From an uncultured Lachnospiraceae bacterium (GTDB lineage: Bacteria > Bacillota > Clostridia > Lachnospirales > Lachnospiraceae), in the NCBI GenBank assembly GCA_900317585.1, contig ONHG01000005.1:1-64000 (forward strand): a DNA stretch of 64,000 bases. The letters are read 5' to 3'. The notes beneath the pieces are model-generated. The model did not search any database, had not been told where the DNA came from, and worked only from the letters and a program-made list of their open reading frames with translations. Shown one piece after another: positions 7,115 to 15,393 of the stretch (its first letter is position 1; each line of letters begins with the position of its first letter). A program made the position numbers and the translations under genes.

Positions 7115-8050
7115 ATGAAAATAGTATTTTTAGATTCCAAAACAATTGGTGACGACATCGACCTTTCCGAATATGACAAGCTCGGAGAGGTTGTCAAATA
7201 TGATTTTTCGACAACAGAGGAAGCAGCGGAGCGCACAAGGGATGCTGATGTGATTGTTTTAAATAAGGTCGAAGTAAATGAAAAATCTATAGGACAGGCA
7301 AAAAATTTAAAGCTCGTATGTGTGACTGCAACAGGCACAAACAATCTGGATAAAGAATATCTGGCAGAAAGAGGCATTGAATGGAGAAATGTTGCAGGGT
7401 ATTCTACAGAGACCGTGGCGCAGCATACGTTTGCATTGCTATTTTACCTGCTTGAGAAGCTGAGATATTATGATGATTATGTGAAGAGCGAGAAATATGT
7501 GGGCGATACGTCGTTTACGCATTTTTCCAATGTGTTTCACCAGATTAGCGGTATGACCTGGGGCATCGTGGGGCTTGGAAATATCGGAAGACGCGTGGCT
7601 GATATCGCAAAGGCTTTTGGCTGCCATGTGGTTTATTATTCTACATCAGGAAGAAATTCACAGCCGGGCTACGAGAGGGTGGATTTTGATACTCTGCTTG
7701 CCAAGTCTGATATCGTGTCGGTGCATGCACCGCTCACGGATGATACACTTGGTCTGATGGACAAGGCTGCGTTTGAAAAGATGAAAAAATCTGCGATATT
7801 TTTAAATCTTGGCAGAGGTCCTATAGTGAATGAAGCGGATCTGGCACAGGCGCTTATGGATGGAGAGCTGGCGGCGGCAGGTCTTGATGTGCTGGCGCAG
7901 GAGCCTATGAGTGAGGACAATCCGCTCCGTGCGATAAAGGATTCAAACAAGCTGATTATCACACCGCATATTGCGTGGGCAAGCGTTGAGGCAAGAACAA
8001 ATCTGATGCACATTATATACAGTCAAATTGAGGACTTCTTTGCTAATTAG
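7115..8050 (+). CDS. D-2-hydroxyacid dehydrogenase (NAD-dependent)
   Basis: The 311-aa enzyme is of the D-isomer 2-hydroxyacid dehydrogenase family, which reduces 2-oxoacids such as hydroxypyruvate with NAD(P)H. The Rossmann motif GLGNIG is at 153-158. The catalytic triad is Arg234 (NLGRGPIV), Glu263 (AQEPM) and His285 (TPHIAW). TGTNNLD and GYSTETVAQHT are the usual substrate-domain signatures. Glycerate dehydrogenase/hydroxypyruvate reductase is the best guess; the substrate cannot be fixed from sequence. The start follows GAGG. The 300-nt upstream region has hairpins. No serine or glyoxylate pathway genes are adjacent. Confidence 0.88.
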   Translation: MKIVFLDSKTIGDDIDLSEYDKLGEVVKYDFSTTEEAAERTRDADVIVLNKVEVNEKSIGQAKNLKLVCVTATGTNNLDKEYLAERGIEWRNVAGYSTETVAQHTFALLFYLLEKLRYYDDYVKSEKYVGDTSFTHFSNVFHQISGMTWGIVGLGNIGRRVADIAKAFGCHVVYYSTSGRNSQPGYERVDFDTLLAKSDIVSVHAPLTDDTLGLMDKAAFEKMKKSAIFLNLGRGPIVNEADLAQALMDGELAAAGLDVLAQEPMSEDNPLRAIKDSNKLIITPHIAWASVEARTNLMHIIYSQIEDFFAN

Positions 8051-8076
8051 GAAATATTTTTAAAATCAAATCGCAA

Positions 8077-8180
8077 CATTAAGAGGCAGCCTTAAGATAA
8101 AGCATTAAGAGGCACATTAAGAGGAAGCATTAAGAAGCAACATTAAGAAGCAATATTAAGAGGCAATATGAAGAGGCAGA
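8077..8180 (+). repeat. Seven 13-14 nt direct repeats ahead of the LTA-synthase-like gene
   Basis: Seven copies of a unit approximating CATTAAGAGGCA fill the spacer. The last six run head to tail at 13-14 nt steps, and the last copy supplies the GAAGAGG ribosome site of the gene at 8182. The steps do not keep a reading frame. Each copy carries a Shine-Dalgarno-like AAGAGG or AAGAAG. Confidence 0.75.
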
Positions 8181-8181
8181 A

Positions 8182-10119
8182 ATGAGCATCAAATTTGAGA
8201 TAACAAAACAAAACAACATACATTTTGGAATTGCAGCAGTGGCGGCCGCGCTGGTAGGTTACTTTACATCGGCAAGCTGGTGGGTGATTCTTTTGTTTGC
8301 GGCAGCATATTTTGGACTTGTAAATGTGAAGCTGGAGCTTCCGGTGAAGCTGTCGTGGCTTTGGGCTGCGATACTGCTTGCCATCGGAGCGATACTATCT
8401 GTTTTTTCGGTGCAGTATGTGCTGCTGACAGATGAGGACTTTGTGAAAACCACCGATATGGTATGCGTGGTGAATGTGGTTCTGGCGCTCGCCATATATC
8501 TGGTGATACTTTTTATCACAAACAACACGAGGCTGACATGTACCATAGCATCAATTGCCATTCTTGCGTTTGGGTTTATAGATTACTTTGTCTATGAATT
8601 CCGTGGCAATGAGTTTACATATGCGGATTTGAAGTCAGCGGGAACAGGACTTTCTGTTGTGACAAAATACAAATTCGTCATAGACTACAAGTTTTTGTAT
8701 GTGATTTTGGCGGCTGTTTTGTATATAGTGCTGGTAAGGCGCATAGAAGTGCAGTTCGAGTCAGCTATCCATATGAGGATTATTTCGATTCTTCTCACAA
8801 TAATATGCGTGCTGTATGTCATTATGAATTCCATGTCACTGAACACCGAGACCTGGGAGAAAAAGGGCACGTACAGAAACGGCTATCTGCTGAACTTTGT
8901 GCTCGGCATAAGGGACAGCTTTGTGAAGGCACCTGATGGTTACAGCAAGGCAGCAGTTGACAAGATAGCAGGCAATTTCAAGGAAACGGACGGCTCATAT
9001 TCGCAGTCTGATGCGAAAAATCCGACAATCATTGTTATCATGAATGAGTCGTTTGCGGATTTGTCGGTGGTGGGAGATTTTGAGACCAACACGCAGGTCA
9101 CACCGTTTATGGATTCGCTGAGTGAAAATACGCTTAAAGGCTATGCTCTTTCGTCCGTGTACGGTGCAAAGACGCCGAACTCTGAGTGGGAATTTGAGAC
9201 AGGAAACTCGATGGCATTTCTGCCGGACGGCTCGGTGGTTTATCAGCAGTATATAAATGATGACCCGACATCCATAGTCTCAAACCTGAAAAATATCGGC
9301 TATACGACGGTTGCGATGCATCCGTACTATGCGACAGGCTGGAGCAGGAACAAGGTTTATCCGCATCTGGGCTATGATGAGACTTACTTTATAGATGATT
9401 TTGACCAGACAAAGATACTCAGGGAATATATCACTGACCAGGAGCTCTATGATAAGATCATTGACCGCTACGAGAAAAAGAGCGATGACGAGAAGCTTTA
9501 CATCATGGGAGTCACGATGCAAAACCACGGTGGCTACGGAGAGAGATATGACAACTTCAACCAGGAGGTTTACAAGGTTGGAGCGTCATACACCGATGCG
9601 AACCAGTATCTGTCACTTTTGAATGAGAGTGACAAGGCGCTCGAAAATCTCATCACATACTTTAAGGGTGTGGATGATCCGGTAGAGATTGTGTTTTTCG
9701 GTGACCATCAGCCGGGATTATGCAATGATTTTATCAAGCTCTTAAATGGCAAGGGCAATTCCGGACTTACGGAGCAGGAGCTTGAGAATTTGTACAAGGT
9801 GCCGTTTTTCATATGGACCAATTACGACACGGATGCACAGGAAGTTGATGTGACGAGCCTCAACTATCTGTCCACACTGACGCTTGAGAGAGCCAACATA
9901 GATTTGCCGGCATACAACCGGTTCCTCGCAGAGCTGATGGAGAAGATTCCGGCGATAAATTCAAGGGGCTATTATTCGAAAAAGAATGAGTGCTTTATGC
10001 ATGTGGATGAGGCAACAGGAGACGAGGCAAAATGGATAAAGGCATACAATATCCTGCAGTACAATTCGATGTTTGACGAGAAGGACAGAAGTTCACTGCT
10101 GTTTCCGTACCTGAAATAA
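8182..10119 (+). CDS. LtaS-type sulfatase-family phosphoglycerol transferase
   Basis: The 645-aa protein has the layout of lipoteichoic acid synthases: about five N-terminal membrane segments (residues 1-230) and a large extracellular sulfatase-fold domain (about 275-610). Landmarks match LtaS: NESF with the metal ligand Glu (about 288), the nucleophile Thr331 in GAKTPNSEWEF (LtaS has GKTSDSEF), the substrate His in MQNHGGYG, and metal ligands in FFGDHQPG (about 508). The role is probably transfer of glycerol phosphate to a glycolipid or polysaccharide at the cell surface; the exact polymer is not known. It stands between unrelated genes. Unusual direct repeats precede it and provide its ribosome site. 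Confidence 0.87.
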   Translation: MSIKFEITKQNNIHFGIAAVAAALVGYFTSASWWVILLFAAAYFGLVNVKLELPVKLSWLWAAILLAIGAILSVFSVQYVLLTDEDFVKTTDMVCVVNVVLALAIYLVILFITNNTRLTCTIASIAILAFGFIDYFVYEFRGNEFTYADLKSAGTGLSVVTKYKFVIDYKFLYVILAAVLYIVLVRRIEVQFESAIHMRIISILLTIICVLYVIMNSMSLNTETWEKKGTYRNGYLLNFVLGIRDSFVKAPDGYSKAAVDKIAGNFKETDGSYSQSDAKNPTIIVIMNESFADLSVVGDFETNTQVTPFMDSLSENTLKGYALSSVYGAKTPNSEWEFETGNSMAFLPDGSVVYQQYINDDPTSIVSNLKNIGYTTVAMHPYYATGWSRNKVYPHLGYDETYFIDDFDQTKILREYITDQELYDKIIDRYEKKSDDEKLYIMGVTMQNHGGYGERYDNFNQEVYKVGASYTDANQYLSLLNESDKALENLITYFKGVDDPVEIVFFGDHQPGLCNDFIKLLNGKGNSGLTEQELENLYKVPFFIWTNYDTDAQEVDVTSLNYLSTLTLERANIDLPAYNRFLAELMEKIPAINSRGYYSKKNECFMHVDEATGDEAKWIKAYNILQYNSMFDEKDRSSLLFPYLK

Positions 10120-10309
10120 TGTGATGATTTGAAGCAGCCATAAATACACATATGAGAAAATGAATTAAAGATAATTTGCGGAGACTATAGTGGATGGAAT
10201 GGCACATGCTAAAGTGTGCATACATGTTGAGGAGGATTTTTCAAGAGCATTTGTGCTAAAGCACAAGGTAAAGCTATTTAAGAATAATGATGACAGGAAT
10301 GAGGCATAT

Positions 10310-11014
10310 ATGATAAGCAAGACAGAATTTGAAAAGACACATATAGCAAAGGGGGAGAAGGAAAACCGTAAAAAAGCGGTCGTTTTCGACCTTGATGGAA
10401 CACTTCTCTATACACTCGAGGATTTAAAAAATGCAACAAACTATGCATTGAAACAAAGTGGCATGCCGGAGCGTACACTCGATGAGGTGCGCAGATTTGT
10501 GGGAAACGGAGTCAGACTGCTGATGGAGCGTGCAGTGCCACAGGGGGCAGATAATCCAAAGTTTGAGGAGACCTTTGCATTATTCAAGGAATACTATGAT
10601 GCGCATTGTAACGACAATACATCGCCATATGATGGTATTATGGAGCTGCTCGAGGAGCTTAAGGTGCGCGGCATCAAAATGGCTATCGTATCAAACAAGA
10701 TAGATTTTGCAGTAAAATCGCTGGACAAGCTGTATTTTAAGGATTACATGACAGCAGCCATCGGCGAGATGGAGGAGGAAGGCATCCGTAAAAAGCCGGC
10801 GCCTGATATGGTGCAGAAGGCACTAAAGGAGCTTGGAGTGACACAGGATGAGGCAATCTATGTGGGGGATTCCGATGTGGATATCGCCACAGCGAAAAAC
10901 TCAGGTCTGGAGTGCGTATCTGTCACATGGGGCTTCAGGGATGTAGAGTTTTTGAAGGAGCATGGTGCAACAAATCTGATAGATGAACCGGTCGAATTGT
11001 TAAATTACGTATAA
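10310..11014 (+). CDS. HAD-superfamily hydrolase, phosphoglycolate phosphatase-like
   Basis: The 234-aa enzyme has all four HAD motifs: VVFDLDGT (nucleophile Asp27, acid Asp29), Ser in IVSNK, Lys in IRKKPAPD, and GDSDVDI. An alpha-helical cap follows motif I (NATNYALKQSGMPERTLDEVRRFVGNGVRLLMERA), as in Gph/PGP phosphatases. The substrate is a small phosphoester, phosphoglycolate being the usual guess. Start: ATG at 10310 has GAGG upstream and leaves only a 20-residue lead. An in-frame GTG at 10190 would add 40 residues unlike the family. The next gene follows after 18 nt, so the two are probably cotranscribed. Confidence 0.85.
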   Translation: MISKTEFEKTHIAKGEKENRKKAVVFDLDGTLLYTLEDLKNATNYALKQSGMPERTLDEVRRFVGNGVRLLMERAVPQGADNPKFEETFALFKEYYDAHCNDNTSPYDGIMELLEELKVRGIKMAIVSNKIDFAVKSLDKLYFKDYMTAAIGEMEEEGIRKKPAPDMVQKALKELGVTQDEAIYVGDSDVDIATAKNSGLECVSVTWGFRDVEFLKEHGATNLIDEPVELLNYV

Positions 11015-11032
11015 TCAGGAGAACTTTGATTT

Positions 11033-13054
11033 ATGCTTTCAGAAAAGGGACTATTGATAATTGAAAAGCTGGCAGAGCACAACAATGAGCTTGTCACATC
11101 AAAGGCTCTTGCTGCGTCCACAGGTATGTCAGAGCGAAGTGTGAAGACATATCTGAAGGAGGTGGCTGATTTTTGTGAGCAAAACTCTATGACGCTCGAC
11201 AGAAAGCCGGGCAAAGGCATGAAGCCGTGCTTTGGCGATGCGCAGATAGGAAAGATTCTGGATGTGGCAGGGCGGAAATCGGCAGCAGTATCGCAGAAGA
11301 AGCGACAGAACTACATATCGTATATTCTGCTAAGTGGCTGGGATACATACACGTATGCGCTTTTTTCGGAGGAGTTAAACGTCAGCAAAAATGTCATCAT
11401 GGATGATATAAATGAGCTTGACGCAGAGCTTCTGCTCTATGGCATTAAGGTGCACAGAACGGCGGGCTACGGAATATATGCGACAGGCAGTGAGCTTGAT
11501 ATCAGAAAAGCCATGAGGCATTTCTGCAGATATCCAATCAGTGATAAGCAGGTTATCAAGACCGATGACCACAGGCTTTCAAGACGCGCGGCCGAGGTGA
11601 TAGCCAATAATTTCAGAAGCGTAAATCTGTCGATGGCGGTTGACATGATACATCATGTGGAGAGACGCTTTGATATCATCTTTACGGATTACACATTTCA
11701 GATGCTGGCAGAGTACATAGCCATTGCACTTTTCAGGGTGGATGTGGAGAAAGAGCTGAAACCGGATGAGTTAGATTTGTCGAACCGAATGTGTGATGCT
11801 GCAAGTGATGGGGATGCGGGCACCGGAACAGAGCAGCAGGTACAGAAAAATGGATTCATAATGACAGAGCATGAGCATATGGCAAAGGAGGCAGCAGGCT
11901 TTCTGGAAAGATATCACGGCATCAGCCTCTCACAGTCTGAAATCATGTATCTGGCAATGCTTTTTTCCTGTGCCGAGGGACAAAACCGCGTTGTCATGTC
12001 CTGTGAGGAGGCGCTTAGCATAGAGGATGAGATGATAGTGTATCTGTCAAATCTTCTCGCTGCCAATCTGATTGAAAATGAGCTTCTACGTGAGAGCATG
12101 CGTAGCTTTTTACCGGGCTCCATTGCGAGGACTCATTTTGGCATAGAGATAGACAATCCGTTTCTTTCCGATATCACACAATCGTATGCCAGTCTCTTTA
12201 CGGTATGCTTTACAGTATCGAGATACTACGAAAAGTACACAGGTGCCATGCCGAGCGAGAATGAGATAGCTTTTATTGCCTTGCAGGTGGGCGGAGCCCT
12301 GCATAGAAATCCTATGACAGTACGCGCAGTGTTAATCGGTGCAGCAGGCTATGCGACCGGCAGTATAATAGCGGGCAAAATAGAAAACAGGGTGCCGGAT
12401 GTAAGGATAGTAAGCATTTTGTCGTCAGACCGCATAGAGCATATTGACGAGTATGACTGCGACCTCATACTCTCGACCATAGACACACAGGCAGATATCC
12501 ACAATGACATGAGATTTCTGTATGTTTCTCCACTAATCAGTGCGCAGGATGAGAAAAATATCAGAAACAAGTGCTTTGAGCTCATGACCGGACAGAGCGC
12601 GGAGGTCAGCGAGTTTTCACAGATGCTGTCGGAGGAATTTATCATATTTGAGAAAAAGGCGAAAAACCGCAAGGTTGTTTTAAAGTGCGCGTGCCAGCTT
12701 CTTATAAACAAAGGAATAGTGCAGAGCGAGTTTGCGAGGGATGTACTGGAGCGTGAGAAGGTGGAGGCAACCGCTGTGGGCTGCAATATAGCCATACCGC
12801 ACGGAAAGCCTGAGCATGTAAACCGCTGCCAGATACTTGTTATACGTCTCGACAAGCCGATAGAGTGGGGCGAGAGGATGGCAGACATGATATTTCTGCT
12901 TGCGATAAACTTTGACAGTGTTAACACGACAAAGGCATTTTTCCATGATTTCACGAAGCTTCTGAATGAAAATGGAGCGACTGACAGGCTCAGGGAGGCT
13001 GCTTCACCTCATGAGCTTTGTGCAGCTATCCGAAAAGAGTTGGGGTGGAACTGA
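11033..13054 (+). CDS. BglG-family transcriptional regulator with PRD, EIIB-like and EIIA domains
   Basis: The 673-aa regulator has N-terminal helix-turn-helix domains (about 1-60 and 85-150, with a MTDDINELDAEL-type DeoR/Mga pattern), PRD domains (about 180-270 and 290-400, His in MIHHVERRFD), an EIIB-like segment (about 405-490, lacking an obvious active Cys) and a C-terminal fructose/mannitol-type EIIA domain with active His590 in AIPHGKPEH. Such activators are switched by PTS phosphorylation through HPr and their partner EII. No PTS permease is within the window, so the target is unknown; ptsHI lies 2 kb downstream. The ATG follows CAGGAGA. Confidence 0.87.
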   Translation: MLSEKGLLIIEKLAEHNNELVTSKALAASTGMSERSVKTYLKEVADFCEQNSMTLDRKPGKGMKPCFGDAQIGKILDVAGRKSAAVSQKKRQNYISYILLSGWDTYTYALFSEELNVSKNVIMDDINELDAELLLYGIKVHRTAGYGIYATGSELDIRKAMRHFCRYPISDKQVIKTDDHRLSRRAAEVIANNFRSVNLSMAVDMIHHVERRFDIIFTDYTFQMLAEYIAIALFRVDVEKELKPDELDLSNRMCDAASDGDAGTGTEQQVQKNGFIMTEHEHMAKEAAGFLERYHGISLSQSEIMYLAMLFSCAEGQNRVVMSCEEALSIEDEMIVYLSNLLAANLIENELLRESMRSFLPGSIARTHFGIEIDNPFLSDITQSYASLFTVCFTVSRYYEKYTGAMPSENEIAFIALQVGGALHRNPMTVRAVLIGAAGYATGSIIAGKIENRVPDVRIVSILSSDRIEHIDEYDCDLILSTIDTQADIHNDMRFLYVSPLISAQDEKNIRNKCFELMTGQSAEVSEFSQMLSEEFIIFEKKAKNRKVVLKCACQLLINKGIVQSEFARDVLEREKVEATAVGCNIAIPHGKPEHVNRCQILVIRLDKPIEWGERMADMIFLLAINFDSVNTTKAFFHDFTKLLNENGATDRLREAASPHELCAAIRKELGWN

Positions 13055-13156
13055 AGCTGTAGAACGATTTATTAAAATAATCAGCAATGAAATTATAACC
13101 AATGAAATTGTGGTATACATTTTATCTAAATTATTTAAGAACGAGAAAATAATATT

Positions 13157-14272
13157 ATGAAATCAGATTACATTTCAGACTTGATTATTATAGCACTGCT
13201 TTGTGTTGGGTACATATATATGAACAACCGCATATCAGAATATCAGGGCGAAACATACTTGTGGAAAAAACTGCTTGGTGAATCGGAAAAGAAAATAATA
13301 ATTGAGTTTAAAAAGAAAAACATATTGGTTGAGAGTCTGTTTTTGTTGGTACTTGCAGTGATAAATATATCAGGTGATATTTTAAATTGGCTGATAAGCA
13401 TTATTAATATTGTGATATTGATAAATAATATGCTATTGTTAATGTTTAGAAGAAAATACTGCAGAAATATATCCGGGAAAATATTTATGATAGTAGCATA
13501 TATTTATTTTATTTGGATTTTCTTTACAGTTATTCAGGCAATAGTTGCAGGCGGTGAAGTATATGCAATCGTCATTCGTATAGTAAAAACAAAGTGTATA
13601 GGCGGTGTGGCGGAGGTGCTGAAACATCCGCCAATTTCTCTATTTTTGATAAATACAATAATGTGCCTTTATCTGGTTTATACAGTGTCAACTTATGATA
13701 ACAGAGTGTGCTCAAAAGCTAATTATAAACCGAAAAAAAGGTGTATTAGTTTATCTCAAAATATAATAATGATTCTGGTAATATATGCGGGATATATTTT
13801 TCTTGCTATAAATATTTCACAAAACGCAAATGTTTTTTCTGTGATAACATGCATTTTTGCTATATTACTGAGCGGATGCATAGAAGATTTTTTCCGAGAG
13901 GATATCTGCAACAGACAGTGGTACAGGCTTTTAGGTGAAAAATATAGTGGCTTATGGTGCAAAAAAATGATGGTTGAGCTGAAAATCCAATTTGTCGTAT
14001 TTGCGGCATATCTGATTTGTGCATTTATACATAAATATGATGTTAAAATCGTTTTTATGGTTTTGATTTATATGGTAGAATGTGGACTTTGCTGGGTGAC
14101 ATATTTTGCTTTATATTATGTAAAAATGAAAAAAAGATATACAACTTTAGAAATGATGAAATTGTATGCGGCAATGTTTTCAATTACAGTTCCGGGGATA
14201 AATATATTGTTATGTGCATGGTGGTATGTACGAGGAGCCAGGAGGTGGAATGAATATGTTGGAGATTTGTAA
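13157..14272 (+). CDS. ABC transporter permease-like membrane protein
   Basis: The 371-aa protein is strongly hydrophobic with about nine membrane segments separated by short basic loops. I recognise no specific family. Its 3' end overlaps the start of an ABC ATPase gene by 23 nt, so the pair is translationally coupled and this is the likely membrane partner of an exporter. Isoleucine-rich, AT-rich coding differs from the flanking housekeeping genes, as often seen for bacteriocin or antibiotic transporters. Substrate is unknown. The start codon directly follows the previous gene by 100 nt and has only a weak AGAACGAGA ribosome site. Confidence 0.7.
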   Translation: MKSDYISDLIIIALLCVGYIYMNNRISEYQGETYLWKKLLGESEKKIIIEFKKKNILVESLFLLVLAVINISGDILNWLISIINIVILINNMLLLMFRRKYCRNISGKIFMIVAYIYFIWIFFTVIQAIVAGGEVYAIVIRIVKTKCIGGVAEVLKHPPISLFLINTIMCLYLVYTVSTYDNRVCSKANYKPKKRCISLSQNIIMILVIYAGYIFLAINISQNANVFSVITCIFAILLSGCIEDFFREDICNRQWYRLLGEKYSGLWCKKMMVELKIQFVVFAAYLICAFIHKYDVKIVFMVLIYMVECGLCWVTYFALYYVKMKKRYTTLEMMKLYAAMFSITVPGINILLCAWWYVRGARRWNEYVGDL

Positions 14273-14927
14273 TCTGACAAAAAAATATGATAGGGAAAAG
14301 GGAGTATTTGATTTAAGCTACAGTTTTGAAGAGGGAAAAATCTATGCTCTTGTAGGACCAAATGGGGCAGGAAAGACTACACTCATACAGATGATTGCCG
14401 GTATAAGTGAGCCTATGAAGGGGCAGATTAGGCTTGATGATCAGAATACATTGTTGCGGAAGAGTAAATCACAGATAGGTTATGCATTGGAATTGACCGG
14501 AAATAATACAAAACAGACCGTTTTGCAATTTTTACGGATGGTGTGTGATATTAAGTTTGGAGGAAAACATAAAGAAGATATCATGTCATTTCTGACAGAT
14601 TTTGAACTGGAAGACGATAAAGATACAAGGATGTCTGAGTGTTCGCTGGGAATGAAGAAGAAGGTCGGAATAATAGCATCATTTATAGGTTTTCCAAAGC
14701 TTATTTTATTGGATGAGCCAACGAACGGAGTAGATACAACCGGTCTTATAGTCTTGAAAAAATATATTGAGTCTGCCAGGAAACATAACTGTATTGTTAT
14801 AATTTCAAGTCATGTACTTGATTTTGTGGATAGTGTTAAGGATGAAATAATTTTCCTGAAGAAGGGGCATCTTGTTGTAGGAAACAAAGCTACAACTGAG
14901 GAACAATATAGGGCTCTGTTTATGTAA
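14250..14927 (+). CDS. ABC transporter ATP-binding protein
   Basis: The 225-aa nucleotide-binding protein carries Walker A GPNGAGKTT, a degenerate signature SLGMKKKVG in place of LSGGQ (typical of drug or bacteriocin exporters such as the BcrA/CcmA group), Walker B LILLDEPTNGVD and the switch His in ISSHVL. It pairs with the overlapping permease gene upstream. Start: ATG at 14250 follows GGAGG by 4 nt; a second ATG at 14256 at 10 nt is equally possible. The transcript ends at a hairpin 15 nt after the stop codon. Confidence 0.9.
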   Translation: MNMLEICNLTKKYDREKGVFDLSYSFEEGKIYALVGPNGAGKTTLIQMIAGISEPMKGQIRLDDQNTLLRKSKSQIGYALELTGNNTKQTVLQFLRMVCDIKFGGKHKEDIMSFLTDFELEDDKDTRMSECSLGMKKKVGIIASFIGFPKLILLDEPTNGVDTTGLIVLKKYIESARKHNCIVIISSHVLDFVDSVKDEIIFLKKGHLVVGNKATTEEQYRALFM

Positions 14928-14941
14928 ATATCACATTAATA

Positions 14942-14978
14942 CAAAATTGCACCAGAGATGGTGCAATTTTGCATTTTG
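14942..14978 (+). terminator. Terminator after the ABC exporter pair
   Basis: CAAAATTGCACC pairs with GGTGCAATTTTG around AGAGAT (14942-14971), followed by CATTTT. It separates the ABC genes from the ptsH promoter 8 nt downstream. Confidence 0.85.
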
Positions 14979-14985
14979 GGGAATA

Positions 14986-15014
14986 TTGAAAAAACTCATA
15001 CCGCACAGTACAAT
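14986..15014 (+). promoter_or_regulatory. Sigma-A promoter of ptsHI
   Basis: TTGAAA (14986-14991), a 17-nt spacer and TACAAT (15009-15014) lie 86 nt before the ptsH start codon. Confidence 0.7.
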
Positions 15015-15099
15015 AAAACCATAGAAAGCAACGGACATATGAATCATATGTGTGGGCATAATAAATTAAACGAAATAAAAAATTCAGGAGGACAAATCT

Positions 15100-15363
15100 A
15101 TGGTAAGCAAGACAATGGTAGTAAAAGCAGCAGAGGGACTTCACATGAGACCTGCAGGAGTTATCGCAAGAGAGGCAGGCAAGTTTGATTCAGACGTAAC
15201 AATCGTATTCGGCGACAAGAGAATCAACGCAAAGAGCCTTGTAAACATCATCGCAGCATGCATCAAGAAGGATGCAGAGATTACATTCGAGTGTGAGGGA
15301 GCTGACGAGGAAGCAGCACTTGCAAAGATGGAAGAGCTCGAGGCAGACAACTTCGGAGATTAA
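15100..15363 (+). CDS. ptsH: Phosphocarrier protein HPr
   Basis: The 87-aa protein has the HPr active site GLHMRPAG with His15, which receives phosphate from enzyme I, and the regulatory Ser46 in NAKSLVNI, the target of HPr kinase in Firmicutes. It is the general sugar-PTS phosphocarrier and, when Ser-phosphorylated, a corepressor in catabolite control. Start follows AGGAGGA. ptsI follows 30 nt downstream with its own GGAGG site, forming the usual ptsHI operon driven from the promoter at 14986. No EII permease genes are adjacent. Confidence 0.96.
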   Translation: MVSKTMVVKAAEGLHMRPAGVIAREAGKFDSDVTIVFGDKRINAKSLVNIIAACIKKDAEITFECEGADEEAALAKMEELEADNFGD

Positions 15364-15393
15364 TCAACCAGTAAAGTCAATCGGAGGTGTGAT

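Noticed and set aside
10190..10309. 40-residue N-terminal extension of the HAD hydrolase from a GTG start
   Set aside because: Residues do not resemble the family and a better-placed ATG follows GAGG at 10310; not fully excluded.
12349..12954. Long minus-strand open frame inside the BglG-type regulator
   Set aside because: It is antisense to a clearly conserved protein and has low-complexity Ser-rich translation.
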